A stretch of 19,061 bases of DNA from Synergistaceae bacterium UBA4088 (GTDB lineage Bacteria > Synergistota > Synergistia > Synergistales > Thermovirgaceae): assembly GCA_002382605.1 (NCBI GenBank), contig DFYG01000168.1, positions 4,583-23,643 of the forward strand, given 5' to 3'. The position numbers and the translations under genes were made by a program. Within the stretch, counting starts at the first letter, position 1, and each line of letters starts with the position of its first letter. The notes beneath the pieces are model-generated. The model did no database searches, was not told the origin of the DNA, and was given only the letters and a program-made list of their open reading frames with translations. This document shows positions 7,049-14,050 of this stretch, one piece after another.

Positions 7049-7678
7049 ATGAGCAGATATACAGGTGCTGTGTGCCGCCTTTGCCGGGCTGAAGGGACCA
7101 AGCTTTTCCTGAAGGGTGACCGGTGCTACACGGAAAAATGCGCCATAAACAAGAGGAATGTCCGACCGGGACAACACGGACAGAGCCGGAGGTCCAAGGT
7201 AAGTGAATATGGGATCCGTCTCCGCGAAAAGCAGAAGCTGAGACGCTTTTACGGGATCAACGAGACCCAGTTCAGAAGATTCTTTGCCGCCGCCTCCAAG
7301 ATGGCTGGCCAGACGGGCCATAACTTTCTTCAGATCCTCGAGAGACGCCTGGACAACGTAGCCTACAGGTTCGGGATAGGTGTAAGCAGAAGTCAGGCGC
7401 GCCAGTTCGTAATGCACGGACACGTTCTGGTGAACGGGAACAAGGTCGATATTCCAAGTTACCTTGTCAAGGCCGGAGATGCTATCTCTGTGCATCAGGG
7501 GAGCAAGGACAAACCGGTGATCAAGGAAAACGTCGAGGTAGCGGGTTCCAGGACCATCCCGGGATGGCTGCAGTTCGACCCTGAACGTCAGGAAGGTCGT
7601 GTGATAGCTCTTCCGACTCGTGAGCAGATCGAAGTCCCTGTCAAAGAACAGCTTGTCGTCGAGTTCTATGCCCGATAG
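7049..7678 (+). CDS. rpsD: 30S ribosomal protein S4, zinc-binding
   Basis: S4 nucleates 30S assembly on the 5' domain of 16S rRNA, contributes to fidelity and often represses its own operon. The 209-residue product has an N-terminal zinc site C9-x2-C12 plus C26 and C31. It then has the G-Q-H-G motif and the S4 RNA-binding domain, starting with the signature [11 protein letters not shown] and spanning roughly residues 98-160. I chose ATG 7049 with AAGGAGG at 7030-7036; upstream in-frame codons would read through rpsK out of frame. Location between rpsK and rpoA is the arrangement seen in E. coli, Thermotogae, Synergistota and others, but not in Bacillus. Confidence 0.98.
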   Translation: MSRYTGAVCRLCRAEGTKLFLKGDRCYTEKCAINKRNVRPGQHGQSRRSKVSEYGIRLREKQKLRRFYGINETQFRRFFAAASKMAGQTGHNFLQILERRLDNVAYRFGIGVSRSQARQFVMHGHVLVNGNKVDIPSYLVKAGDAISVHQGSKDKPVIKENVEVAGSRTIPGWLQFDPERQEGRVIALPTREQIEVPVKEQLVVEFYAR

Positions 7679-7699
7679 GGAAGTCTGGGGGGAAATAAT

Positions 7700-8695
7700 T
7701 TGGAACAGATCAGACCTGATATCCGAGTAGAGGCAAGCACCCCCCTTAACGGAAGGATCGTTCTGGGTCCTCTTGAGAAGGGGTACGGTGTAACACTTGG
7801 AAATTCGCTCAGGCGGGTTCTGCTTTCTTCGATAAAGGGTACCGCAATTACGGCCGTCAGGGTCGAGGGGATCCTTCATGAATTCAGCACAATTCCCGGG
7901 ATCAGAGAGGATGCTATCGAGCTTCTTCTGAATCTGAAGAATATCGCGCTGAAGAGCCATTCAGGAGAGACCAGGATCCTGCGGCTGGAGGCCAAGGGGC
8001 CGTGTGAGGTTTCCCCGAAGAACATACTTCCTGACAGCGACGTCGAGTTTGTTGACCCCGACGTGCATATCTGCACCCTCGCAGAGGGGGCTTCTCTCGA
8101 CATGGATCTTTTTATCGAGACTGGAACAGGTTACGTTACCTCGGACCGGGATCGACCCAAAGATCTGCCCGTTGACGCCCTGGTCGTCGATGCTGTCTTT
8201 TCCCCTGTCCGCAGGGTTAAATACGAGGTTCAGGACGCAAGGGTTGGACAGCGAACGGACTACGAAAGACTGGTCCTTGAGATATGGACCAATGGTTCCG
8301 TCACTCCGGAGCACGCCGCTATCGAGGCGTCAGGAATTCTGCAGAAATTCTTTTCCATGCTTTACCAGGGTCTGGGAGTTGACGAGTCAGGATCGATCGA
8401 TGTACCCGGTCTTCCCCAGGGACAGGAACCTGCTGCCGTTGACGGAGTTCTTTTGCGCTCCATCAAGGATCTCGAACTCTCGATAAGAAGTGAGAACTGC
8501 CTTCTCAGGGGCGGGATCCAGACGATCGGCGATCTGATGAGCAGGACCAAGGCAGAACTGCTTAAGATAAGGAACCTGGGAAAGATCTCTCTCAGGGAGA
8601 TCGAGGAGAAGCTTGAGCCTTTCGGGTTGAATATCAAGGGAGAAGAATCCGAAGAGGATGAAGAGGATATTTTGGAGGAGGATGAAGCCCGATGA
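7700..8695 (+). CDS. rpoA: DNA-directed RNA polymerase subunit alpha
   Basis: Alpha dimerises to nucleate RNA polymerase assembly, and its C-terminal domain binds UP-element DNA and activators. In the 331-residue product the N-terminal domain (about 1-232) carries P-L-x-x-G-Y-G-x-T-L-G-N-S-L-R-R-V-L-L-S-S (25-44). The C-terminal domain (about 251-313) has I-R-S-E-N-C-L (262-268), with R263 matching the DNA-contacting arginine, and R-N-L-G-K-I-S-L (291-298). It ends in a strongly acidic tail (315-331, 12 of 17 residues Asp/Glu), beyond the usual end. The start is TTG 7700 after GGGGGGAAA. The stop overlaps the rplQ ATG (ATGA), so the two are coupled. Confidence 0.98.
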   Translation: MEQIRPDIRVEASTPLNGRIVLGPLEKGYGVTLGNSLRRVLLSSIKGTAITAVRVEGILHEFSTIPGIREDAIELLLNLKNIALKSHSGETRILRLEAKGPCEVSPKNILPDSDVEFVDPDVHICTLAEGASLDMDLFIETGTGYVTSDRDRPKDLPVDALVVDAVFSPVRRVKYEVQDARVGQRTDYERLVLEIWTNGSVTPEHAAIEASGILQKFFSMLYQGLGVDESGSIDVPGLPQGQEPAAVDGVLLRSIKDLELSIRSENCLLRGGIQTIGDLMSRTKAELLKIRNLGKISLREIEEKLEPFGLNIKGEESEEDEEDILEEDEAR

Positions 8696-9051
8696 GGCAT
8701 CGAGTAGATAGACGCAAGCTGGGACGCTATGGAAGCCACCGTATGTCCATGCTTGCAAACCTCACGGCGAGCCTTTTTCTGGAAGAACGGCTCGAAACAA
8801 CAGTTACAAGGGCCAAGGAAGTCAGACGTTTCGCCGAGAGGATGATCACCAAGGCCAAGATCGGCGATCTGCACAACAGGAGAATTGTCGCTTCCAGGAT
8901 GGGGAATGTCGAGGCAGTAAAGAAACTTTTCAACGAAGTGGCAGGTCGTTTTACTGAAAGACAGGGCGGTTATACGCGCATCGTAAAAACGTCGTATCGT
9001 CGTGGAGACTCCGCCCCGATGGCTATTATTGAACTTGTAGAGAGGTCATGA
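8692..9051 (+). CDS. rplQ: 50S ribosomal protein L17
   Basis: L17 is a 50S protein near the exit tunnel. The 119-residue product opens M-R-H-R-V-x-x-R-K-L-G-R and has the R-A-K-E-V-R-R-F-A-E-R-M-I-T helix. It ends with the signature G-G-Y-T-R-I-V-K and R-R-G-D-S-A-P-M-A-I-I-E-L. Its ATG overlaps the rpoA stop and its stop TGA (9049-9051) overlaps the ATG of the ECF transporter gene. The ribosomal operon therefore continues without a break into the transporter genes. Length and motifs are standard for the family (about 115-130 residues). Confidence 0.98.
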   Translation: MRHRVDRRKLGRYGSHRMSMLANLTASLFLEERLETTVTRAKEVRRFAERMITKAKIGDLHNRRIVASRMGNVEAVKKLFNEVAGRFTERQGGYTRIVKTSYRRGDSAPMAIIELVERS

Positions 9052-9875
9052 CGGGAGACTGCCTGGGAAGGTTCTCCAAAGTTTCCTTTTCCTATCCGGA
9101 ATCTTCTGAACCCGCTATCGTTGACATAGACCTTGATATCAGAAAAGGTGAATGGATAGCTGTACTGGGAAGCAACGGGTCAGGAAAATCGACGCTGGCC
9201 AAACATCTAAACGCCCTGCTGGTGCCAACGCAGGGCGATTGTTTTGTGGGCGGACTGAACACCCGAAGCGATGAAGGAAGAAGAGAGGCCAGAAGAACCG
9301 TTTCAATGGTCTTCCAAAACCCCGAAAACCAGATCATCGCGGCGGTGGTCGAAGAGGATGTGGCGTTCGGTCCTGAAAACCTGGGTCTTGCCCCGGAGGA
9401 GATCAGGGAACGGGTCCGGTGGGCGCTTGAGATCTCCGGGTTGGAGAAAATGTCCAGAAAACCGGTCTATGCGCTCTCCGGGGGACAGAAACAGAGACTC
9501 GCGGTAGCAGGGGCAATAGCCCAGCGCCCCCCGTGCCTTGTCATGGATGAGGCCACAACCATGCTGGATCCCAGAGGAAGGCAGGATCTTATGGATGTCC
9601 TTGCAGCGCTGCATTCCGAAGGGATGACTCTCGTCACGATCACTCATCGTCTTGAGGAGATACTTCTTTGCGACAGCTGTGTAGTTCTTTCCCGCGGGAA
9701 GATATGCTGGAGAGGTACACCTGGAGATCTCTTCCTTCTGGGACCCCGAATAGACGAGTGGGGTCTTGAGGCTCCTGCAATAGTCAGGGAGTGGAAGATC
9801 CTTGTTGACCGTGGGCTCATCGGGCCCGGGACGATGCCATTGATCGGAGATATGGTGGAGGCCCTATGTCAATAA
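9048..9875 (+). CDS. ecfA1: ECF transporter ATP-binding subunit A1
   Basis: EcfA1 is one of two ATPases that, with EcfT, power energy-coupling-factor uptake of vitamins or metals through separate substrate-binding S subunits. The 275-residue product has Walker A G-S-N-G-S-G-K-S-T (41-49), Q-loop Q90 in V-F-Q-N-P-E-N-Q, signature L-S-G-G-Q-K-Q-R (143-150), Walker B C-L-V-M-D-E (163-168, catalytic E168) and switch H200. The C-terminal 60 residues form the EcfA-specific region. It starts with ATGA overlap on rplQ and overlaps ecfA2 by 10 bases. No S component is in the window, so the cargo cannot be named; in group II ECF systems one such module serves many S proteins. Confidence 0.95.
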   Translation: MTGDCLGRFSKVSFSYPESSEPAIVDIDLDIRKGEWIAVLGSNGSGKSTLAKHLNALLVPTQGDCFVGGLNTRSDEGRREARRTVSMVFQNPENQIIAAVVEEDVAFGPENLGLAPEEIRERVRWALEISGLEKMSRKPVYALSGGQKQRLAVAGAIAQRPPCLVMDEATTMLDPRGRQDLMDVLAALHSEGMTLVTITHRLEEILLCDSCVVLSRGKICWRGTPGDLFLLGPRIDEWGLEAPAIVREWKILVDRGLIGPGTMPLIGDMVEALCQ

Positions 9876-10708
9876 CCGTCAGGGATCTGGTCCATGTCTA
9901 TCACCCCGGGACTCCTTTGGAGACGAAGGCCCTCAATGGAGTGGAGTTCGAAGCAGAGAAGGGGAAATGGGTTGCCGTTGTGGGGCATACCGGCAGCGGC
10001 AAATCGACTTTGGCCCAGCATCTGAACGGTCTGCTTCTGCCGTCAAGCGGCTCTGTAAGTATTGACGGTATAACGATCGGCCCGGGTGAAAAATCCCTTC
10101 GCGCGGTCAGGCAGAAGGTCGGCCTTGTCTTTCAGTACCCTGAGCAACAGCTTTTCGAGGAGACTGTTTTCCAGGAGGTCGCATTCGGGCCAAAAAATTG
10201 GGGTTTCACTCCTGAAGAGATCAAAAATGAGGTGGAAAAGTCTTTGGCACAGGTGGGTATAGGACCGGAGCTTTTCGGAGCAAATCCTTTCAGGCTCTCG
10301 GGAGGACAGAAGAGGAGGGTGGCTATCGCCTCCGTCCTTTCCTCAAGGCCGGATTATCTGGTTCTTGACGAGCCCACGGCGGGGCTTGATTCGTCCGGGA
10401 AAAAGCAGCTTCTTTCTCTTCTCGTTGATCTTAAATCTCTCGGGAAAGGGATCGTTCACGTAACCCACGACATGGATCTTGCTCTCGGGCTAGCGGACAT
10501 GGTTTTCGTTCTGGATGATGGCAAGAGCTTATTGTGGGGTCCCCCGGAACTGATCCTCTGGGAGCTGCTGGAGCGGGATATCCGTGGACTCGTAATTCCT
10601 CCGTTGGTCCGGTTCGCTGGAAGACTTAGAGATCTGGGTTTTGAGGTTCCTCTCACCTGGGATCCGATCCGGCTGGCGGAGGCGATATCGGGGAGCAGAA
10701 GGAAATGA
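9866..10708 (+). CDS. ecfA2: ECF transporter ATP-binding subunit A2
   Basis: This second ATPase pairs with EcfA1 to form the nucleotide-binding heterodimer under EcfT. The 280-residue product has Walker A G-H-T-G-S-G-K-S-T (40-48), Q90 in V-F-Q-Y-P-E-Q-Q-L-F (typical of EcfA2), signature L-S-G-G-Q-K-R-R (144-151), Walker B Y-L-V-L-D-E-P (164-170, catalytic E169), D-loop G-L-D and switch H201. The F-x-Q-Y-P-E-Q-Q-L-F-E-E-T-V wording distinguishes it from A1, whose Q-loop reads N-P-E-N-Q. It begins inside ecfA1 and ends overlapping ecfT by four bases, so the three subunits are translated as a coupled set. Confidence 0.95.
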   Translation: MSITVRDLVHVYHPGTPLETKALNGVEFEAEKGKWVAVVGHTGSGKSTLAQHLNGLLLPSSGSVSIDGITIGPGEKSLRAVRQKVGLVFQYPEQQLFEETVFQEVAFGPKNWGFTPEEIKNEVEKSLAQVGIGPELFGANPFRLSGGQKRRVAIASVLSSRPDYLVLDEPTAGLDSSGKKQLLSLLVDLKSLGKGIVHVTHDMDLALGLADMVFVLDDGKSLLWGPPELILWELLERDIRGLVIPPLVRFAGRLRDLGFEVPLTWDPIRLAEAISGSRRK

Positions 10709-11517
10709 AATTTCTTAACAACATGACGCTCGGGCAGTATGTGCCAGTTGATTCCCAAATACATTCGCTTGATCCCCGTAGCAAGATCATCGCGACCATT
10801 GTTTGCCTTACGGGCGTTTTTCTGGTCAGAGAGCCTTACGGCTTTCTCTCATGGGGATTGTTTTTTGTCCTTATTGTTTCTGTTTCCAGACTCCCCGGAA
10901 GTCTGATCATTTCTTCTTCAAGACCTGTCTGGATCCTTATCGCTTTCACCTCTGTCATTCATCTTTTCTTTACAAAGGGTGTCCCCGTTTTTTCCTGGGG
11001 TATTCTGGAGATAACGCGGGAGGGTCTGGATATGGCAGTGAGGATGGGTCTCAGGCTGTTGATGCTGGTACTGTTCGCTGGATTCCTGACCCTTACCACA
11101 AGCCCTACCGAGCTGGCAGACGGTCTTGAAAGTCTTTTCTCCCCATTGAAAAGGTTCGGATTCCCGGCACATGAACTTGCAATGATGATGACCATAGCGC
11201 TAAGGTTCATTCCCACACTCCTCAACGAAACCGAGAGGATCATGAAAGCCCAGATAGCCAGGGGGGCGGATCTGGACAGAGGAGGTCCCCTGCGCCGCCT
11301 GAGGGCGTTCATCCCCGTTCTGGTCCCTCTATTCGTTATCGTCTTCCAGAGAGCTGATGACCTGGCCACAGCTATGGAGGCCAGGAACTACACCGGTGGT
11401 GAAGGAAGGACTCGAATGTATCCTTTGCGCTGGTCGGTTACGGACTCCGGAGTGCTTATGCTTACTCTCCTTTTTGCGATCGCCGTCTCGCTTCTGGAGA
11501 AGCGTTTGATGCCATGA
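10705..11517 (+). CDS. ecfT: ECF transporter transmembrane subunit EcfT
   Basis: EcfT is the membrane scaffold linking the ATPases to S subunits. The 270-residue product begins with the characteristic D-P-R-S-K-I (23-28). It has several hydrophobic segments (about 28-43, 48-63, 75-90, 115-132, 200-216, 248-263) and two coupling-helix motifs: A-R-G (185-187, in Q-I-A-R-G-A-D) and A-R-N (226-228, in M-E-A-R-N-Y-T-G). The second departs from the usual A-R-G by one residue, a variation seen in the family. ATGA overlaps join it to ecfA2 upstream and truA downstream. Substrate unknown from the window. Confidence 0.94.
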   Translation: MKFLNNMTLGQYVPVDSQIHSLDPRSKIIATIVCLTGVFLVREPYGFLSWGLFFVLIVSVSRLPGSLIISSSRPVWILIAFTSVIHLFFTKGVPVFSWGILEITREGLDMAVRMGLRLLMLVLFAGFLTLTTSPTELADGLESLFSPLKRFGFPAHELAMMMTIALRFIPTLLNETERIMKAQIARGADLDRGGPLRRLRAFIPVLVPLFVIVFQRADDLATAMEARNYTGGEGRTRMYPLRWSVTDSGVLMLTLLFAIAVSLLEKRLMP

Positions 11518-12278
11518 CGCGTTACGCCGCCAAAATCGCCTACGATGGTTCCGGATTTTCCGGTTGGCAAAGCCAGAAAGGGATTACGCGGGAGACTATC
11601 CAGGAGTCTCTGGAAACCGCTCTTTTCCTCCTTAACAAACGAGAGACCTCTGCGGTTGTCGCAGGAAGGACTGATCGCGGTGTACATGCCATGGGGCAGG
11701 TCGTCTCCTTTGACACCACTGCGGAGTGGGAGGCTTCAAAACTCAGGAGCGCGATAGACGCCAATCTTCCTGATCCCGTTAGCGTTCTTTCTGTGGCCCG
11801 TGTTCACGAAACATTCAACGCCAGGCACAGCGCTCTCTGGAGAGAGTATGTTTACTTCATCTGGAAGGGCTCCGGATGCCCCCCCCAGATCAAACCGTTC
11901 GTATGGAGAAATTCTCTCCCCTGGGATGACCTGGCGGTTCGGAGTGTTTGCCGCACCCTGAAGGGGCGGCACGATTTCAGCGCCTTTTGCAGGAAGAACG
12001 ATCGTCCTGAAAACACGGTCAGAACCATCATGTGCGCGGGTTTTTCGAGGAGTGGCCCGCTTTGCAGGGTACGGATCAGGGGGAGGAGCTTTCTTACTAA
12101 CATGATGCGGATAATTCTCGGATCGATCGATCTTGTTGCTTCCGGCAAGAGGGATGTTGCGTGGTTTGAATCGCTTCTTGAAGGTGGAACAAGATGCGAG
12201 GCAGGGCCCACCGCTCCTGCTTCCGGCCTTTTCCTCTGGAAGGTCGGTTATGACCCATCTCCATGGGCTGCTTATTGA
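11514..12278 (+). CDS. truA: tRNA pseudouridine(38-40) synthase TruA
   Basis: TruA isomerises uridines 38, 39 and 40 in the anticodon stem-loop of tRNAs. The 254-residue product opens Y-A-A-K-I-A-Y-D-G-S-x-F-x-G-W-Q (4-19). It has the catalytic aspartate D54 in A-G-R-T-D-R-G-V-H-A (50-59), the F-N-A-R-H-S-A conserved turn, the H-D-F-S-A-F-C motif and the C-terminal R-x-F-L-x-N-M-M-R-I-I-L-G strand-helix. It follows ecfT with an ATGA overlap, the order also seen in Firmicutes. It is the last gene of the coupled rpoA-to-truA string; a 97-base gap with no clear terminator separates it from mreB. Confidence 0.97.
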   Translation: MTRYAAKIAYDGSGFSGWQSQKGITRETIQESLETALFLLNKRETSAVVAGRTDRGVHAMGQVVSFDTTAEWEASKLRSAIDANLPDPVSVLSVARVHETFNARHSALWREYVYFIWKGSGCPPQIKPFVWRNSLPWDDLAVRSVCRTLKGRHDFSAFCRKNDRPENTVRTIMCAGFSRSGPLCRVRIRGRSFLTNMMRIILGSIDLVASGKRDVAWFESLLEGGTRCEAGPTAPASGLFLWKVGYDPSPWAAY

Positions 12279-12304
12279 GGGGTATGCCTTTTATAGGATA
12301 TAGT
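12275..12304 (+). promoter_or_regulatory. Candidate sigma-70-type promoter for mreB
   Basis: TTGAGG (12275-12280, overlapping the truA stop) and TATAGT (12299-12304) are separated by 18 bases. They match the housekeeping consensus at 4/6 and 5/6. The implied transcript would have a leader of about 65 bases containing a 6-bp stem (CCGGGG 12318-12323 with CTCCGG 12330-12335, one G-U pair). This is a pattern match only. Confidence 0.35.
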
Positions 12305-12375
12305 CTATCAGGAGCCGCCGGGGTGAATGCTCCGGAGTCTCTTGTCGGGGCAGAGATCGAAGGAGGGAATCATGC

Positions 12376-13416
12376 ATGTGGGGTATGGATGTAGGGATCG
12401 ATCTGGGGACGGCAAATGTCCTGATCTTCATGAAGGGCAAGGGAGTTGTCCTCAGGGAGCCCTCTGTTGTTGCCGTAGATCAGAACACCGACAGAATTCT
12501 TGCCGTTGGCAATGAGGCAAAAAACATGCTGGGGCGCACGCCCGGAAATGTTGTTGCCATCAGGCCTCTCCGGGATGGCGTAATAGCTGATTACACAATG
12601 ACCGAAGCCATGCTCAGATATTTTCTTCGGAAGGTGGTATCAGGTTTTGGGCGTTTTTTGAGGCGCAGGGTAATGATCTGCGTCCCATCTGGTGCCACTG
12701 ATGTTGAAAGAAGAGCGGTTCTGGAGGCCGCCGTGGAGATCGGCGCCAAGGAAGCCTTTCTAATTGAGGAGCCAATGGCCGCGGCGATCGGGGCGAACCT
12801 CGACATATCGGAGCCAAGGGGGAATATGGTAGTCGATATAGGAGGTGGCACCACGGATATAGCGGTTCTGTCCTACGGTGGTATAGTCGTTACGGAGTCT
12901 CTCCGGTTAGGCGGTGACCGCTTTGACGAAAACATCACACGTTTTATCCGGAAGGAGTACAACCTCGCCATTGGAGAACAGACTGCCGAGAATATCAAGA
13001 TCCAGATCGGAAACGCTTATCCCCTGCATTCCGAAGAGACCATGAACATCAAGGGCCGTGATCTTGTGCATGGACTCCCCAGACAGATAGAGATCACAGA
13101 CAGGATCGTGGCGAAAGCCATAGAGGAAGCTGTCGGAATGATCATCGAAGGGATCCGCCATGTACTTGAACAGACTCCTCCAGAGCTTTCCGCCGACATA
13201 ATCGACAGGGGAATAACCCTCACCGGAGGGGGAGCGCTTCTCAGGGGGATCCCGGAGCTTATTACCAAGAGAACCCTTATCCCGGCTTATGTAGCAGACT
13301 CTCCCCTGGAATGTGTGGCTCTTGGTACCGGCAAGGCTCTTGAGGATATCGACAAGCTCAGGAGCAGCGGTTCCCTTATCGGGACATCCCGAAGACGCGA
13401 CAAGCGATTCTGGTAA
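12376..13416 (+). CDS. mreB: Rod-shape determining protein MreB (actin homologue)
   Basis: MreB forms ATP-dependent filaments under the inner membrane that guide lateral peptidoglycan synthesis. The 346-residue product has phosphate-1 motif D-L-G-T-A-N (9-14), the E131 catalytic position in I-E-E-P-M-A-A-A-I-G, phosphate-2 motif D-I-G-G-G-T-T-D (154-161) and adenosine motif T-G-G-G-A-L-L-R-G (283-291). ATG 12376 follows AAGGAGGG (12360-12367); an ATG at 12372 is out of frame. The last dozen residues (G-T-S-R-R-R-D-K-R-F-W) are a basic, aromatic tail. No mreC, mreD, mrdA or rodA accompany it here. Mbl-type annotation is possible, since Mbl and MreB cannot be told apart from this alone. Confidence 0.95.
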   Translation: MWGMDVGIDLGTANVLIFMKGKGVVLREPSVVAVDQNTDRILAVGNEAKNMLGRTPGNVVAIRPLRDGVIADYTMTEAMLRYFLRKVVSGFGRFLRRRVMICVPSGATDVERRAVLEAAVEIGAKEAFLIEEPMAAAIGANLDISEPRGNMVVDIGGGTTDIAVLSYGGIVVTESLRLGGDRFDENITRFIRKEYNLAIGEQTAENIKIQIGNAYPLHSEETMNIKGRDLVHGLPRQIEITDRIVAKAIEEAVGMIIEGIRHVLEQTPPELSADIIDRGITLTGGGALLRGIPELITKRTLIPAYVADSPLECVALGTGKALEDIDKLRSSGSLIGTSRRRDKRFW

Positions 13417-13422
13417 CTGGTT

Positions 13423-13896
13423 ATGGATCCCGCCCCGGATGTTAAGATTGGAAATAAGGATGTTTGTGAGTTAGAATATAAACCGTGGTGGTCCACCGGT
13501 TTACATTTTTCGTGCCTTGGATGCGGCAGATGCTGTCGTGGAGAACCCGGCGCGATATGGATCAGCGAAGAGAACATTGCGGCGGCGTCGGGTGTAATGG
13601 ACCTCGAGCCAGCTGATTTCCAGAGAATATTTGTTACCAGACGATGGAAAAGGCCAAGCCTGAGGGAAAAACCCAACGGCGACTGCGTCATGTACGAAAG
13701 GGAGAGCGCAAGGTGCGGGATTTATGCCGTCCGCCCCGCGCAATGTTCACTTTTTCCCTTCTGGCCAAGTATTCTGGGATCTCGCGTGAAATGGGAAAGA
13801 ACCTCCGCTGAGTGCCCCGGGATCGGTCAGGGACGTTTCTACAATGCCGGGGAGATAGCCGCCCTTCTTGAACAAAGCCCTTTCCCGGATCTTTAA
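13423..13896 (+). CDS. YkgJ-family cysteine-cluster protein
   Basis: The 157-residue protein belongs to the YkgJ/UPF0153 family, putative metal- or iron-sulfur-binding proteins of undefined biochemical role. The signature is visible: C31-x2-C34-x2-C37-C38 (in S-C-L-G-C-G-R-C-C), then C88, C98 in C-G-I-Y-x-x-R-P-x-x-C (to C108), F-P-F-W, and C131. No signal peptide or membrane segment is seen. ATG 13423 lies six bases after the mreB stop and has no recognisable Shine-Dalgarno, so translation probably depends on mreB. Iron-sulfur binding is the usual suggestion for the family, but cluster type and substrate are unknown. Another possibility is a zinc-binding maturation factor. Confidence 0.85.
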   Translation: MDPAPDVKIGNKDVCELEYKPWWSTGLHFSCLGCGRCCRGEPGAIWISEENIAAASGVMDLEPADFQRIFVTRRWKRPSLREKPNGDCVMYERESARCGIYAVRPAQCSLFPFWPSILGSRVKWERTSAECPGIGQGRFYNAGEIAALLEQSPFPDL

Positions 13897-14013
13897 ATGC
13901 AGGAAGAAAAACTGGCAGGCGGAACAGGGCAGAAAGATCTCCGGGATCCAGAGCACCATCAAAAGTGGAGCATTATCCTCTGCCACAACCCGGAAACAAT
14001 GGGATGCCATTGA
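13897..14013 (+). CDS. Possible 38-codon leader frame upstream of the lysine aminotransferase (doubtful)
   Basis: An ATG abuts the YkgJ-family stop (TAAATG) and opens a 38-codon frame ending at TGA 14011-14013, which lies in the loop of a perfect hairpin (14001-14020). The product would be hydrophilic, with H-H-Q-K-W and C-H-N-P-E-T-M-G-C-H near its end. I do not recognise it and there is no Shine-Dalgarno. It is recorded only because its stop codon falls inside the hairpin, the geometry expected of a translation-sensitive leader. Chance is the simpler explanation. Confidence 0.15.
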   Translation: MQEEKLAGGTGQKDLRDPEHHQKWSIILCHNPETMGCH

Positions 14014-14020
14014 GCATCCC
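14001..14020 (+). promoter_or_regulatory. Perfect 7-bp hairpin in the leader of the lysine aminotransferase gene
   Basis: GGGATGC (14001-14007) pairs completely with GCATCCC (14014-14020) around the loop CATTGA, 30 bases before the aminotransferase start and upstream of its Shine-Dalgarno GGGAGGT (14037-14043). A-rich sequence follows rather than T, so it is not an intrinsic terminator on this strand, and the opposite strand also lacks a clean T-run. It could be a 5' stabilising stem, a protein-binding operator or part of an attenuator. Confidence 0.45.
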
Positions 14021-14050
14021 AACAACAAATAATACAGGGAGGTAGCTCGA

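Noticed and set aside
7045..7050. TATAAT immediately at the rpsD start codon
   Set aside because: There is no -35-like element about 17 bases upstream (the region is G/C and Shine-Dalgarno sequence), and it would start transcription inside rpsD.
7028..7960. Minus-strand open frame (310 codons) opposite rpsD and rpoA
   Set aside because: It is antisense to two secure genes, has no ribosome-binding site or recognisable motif, and is a shadow frame.
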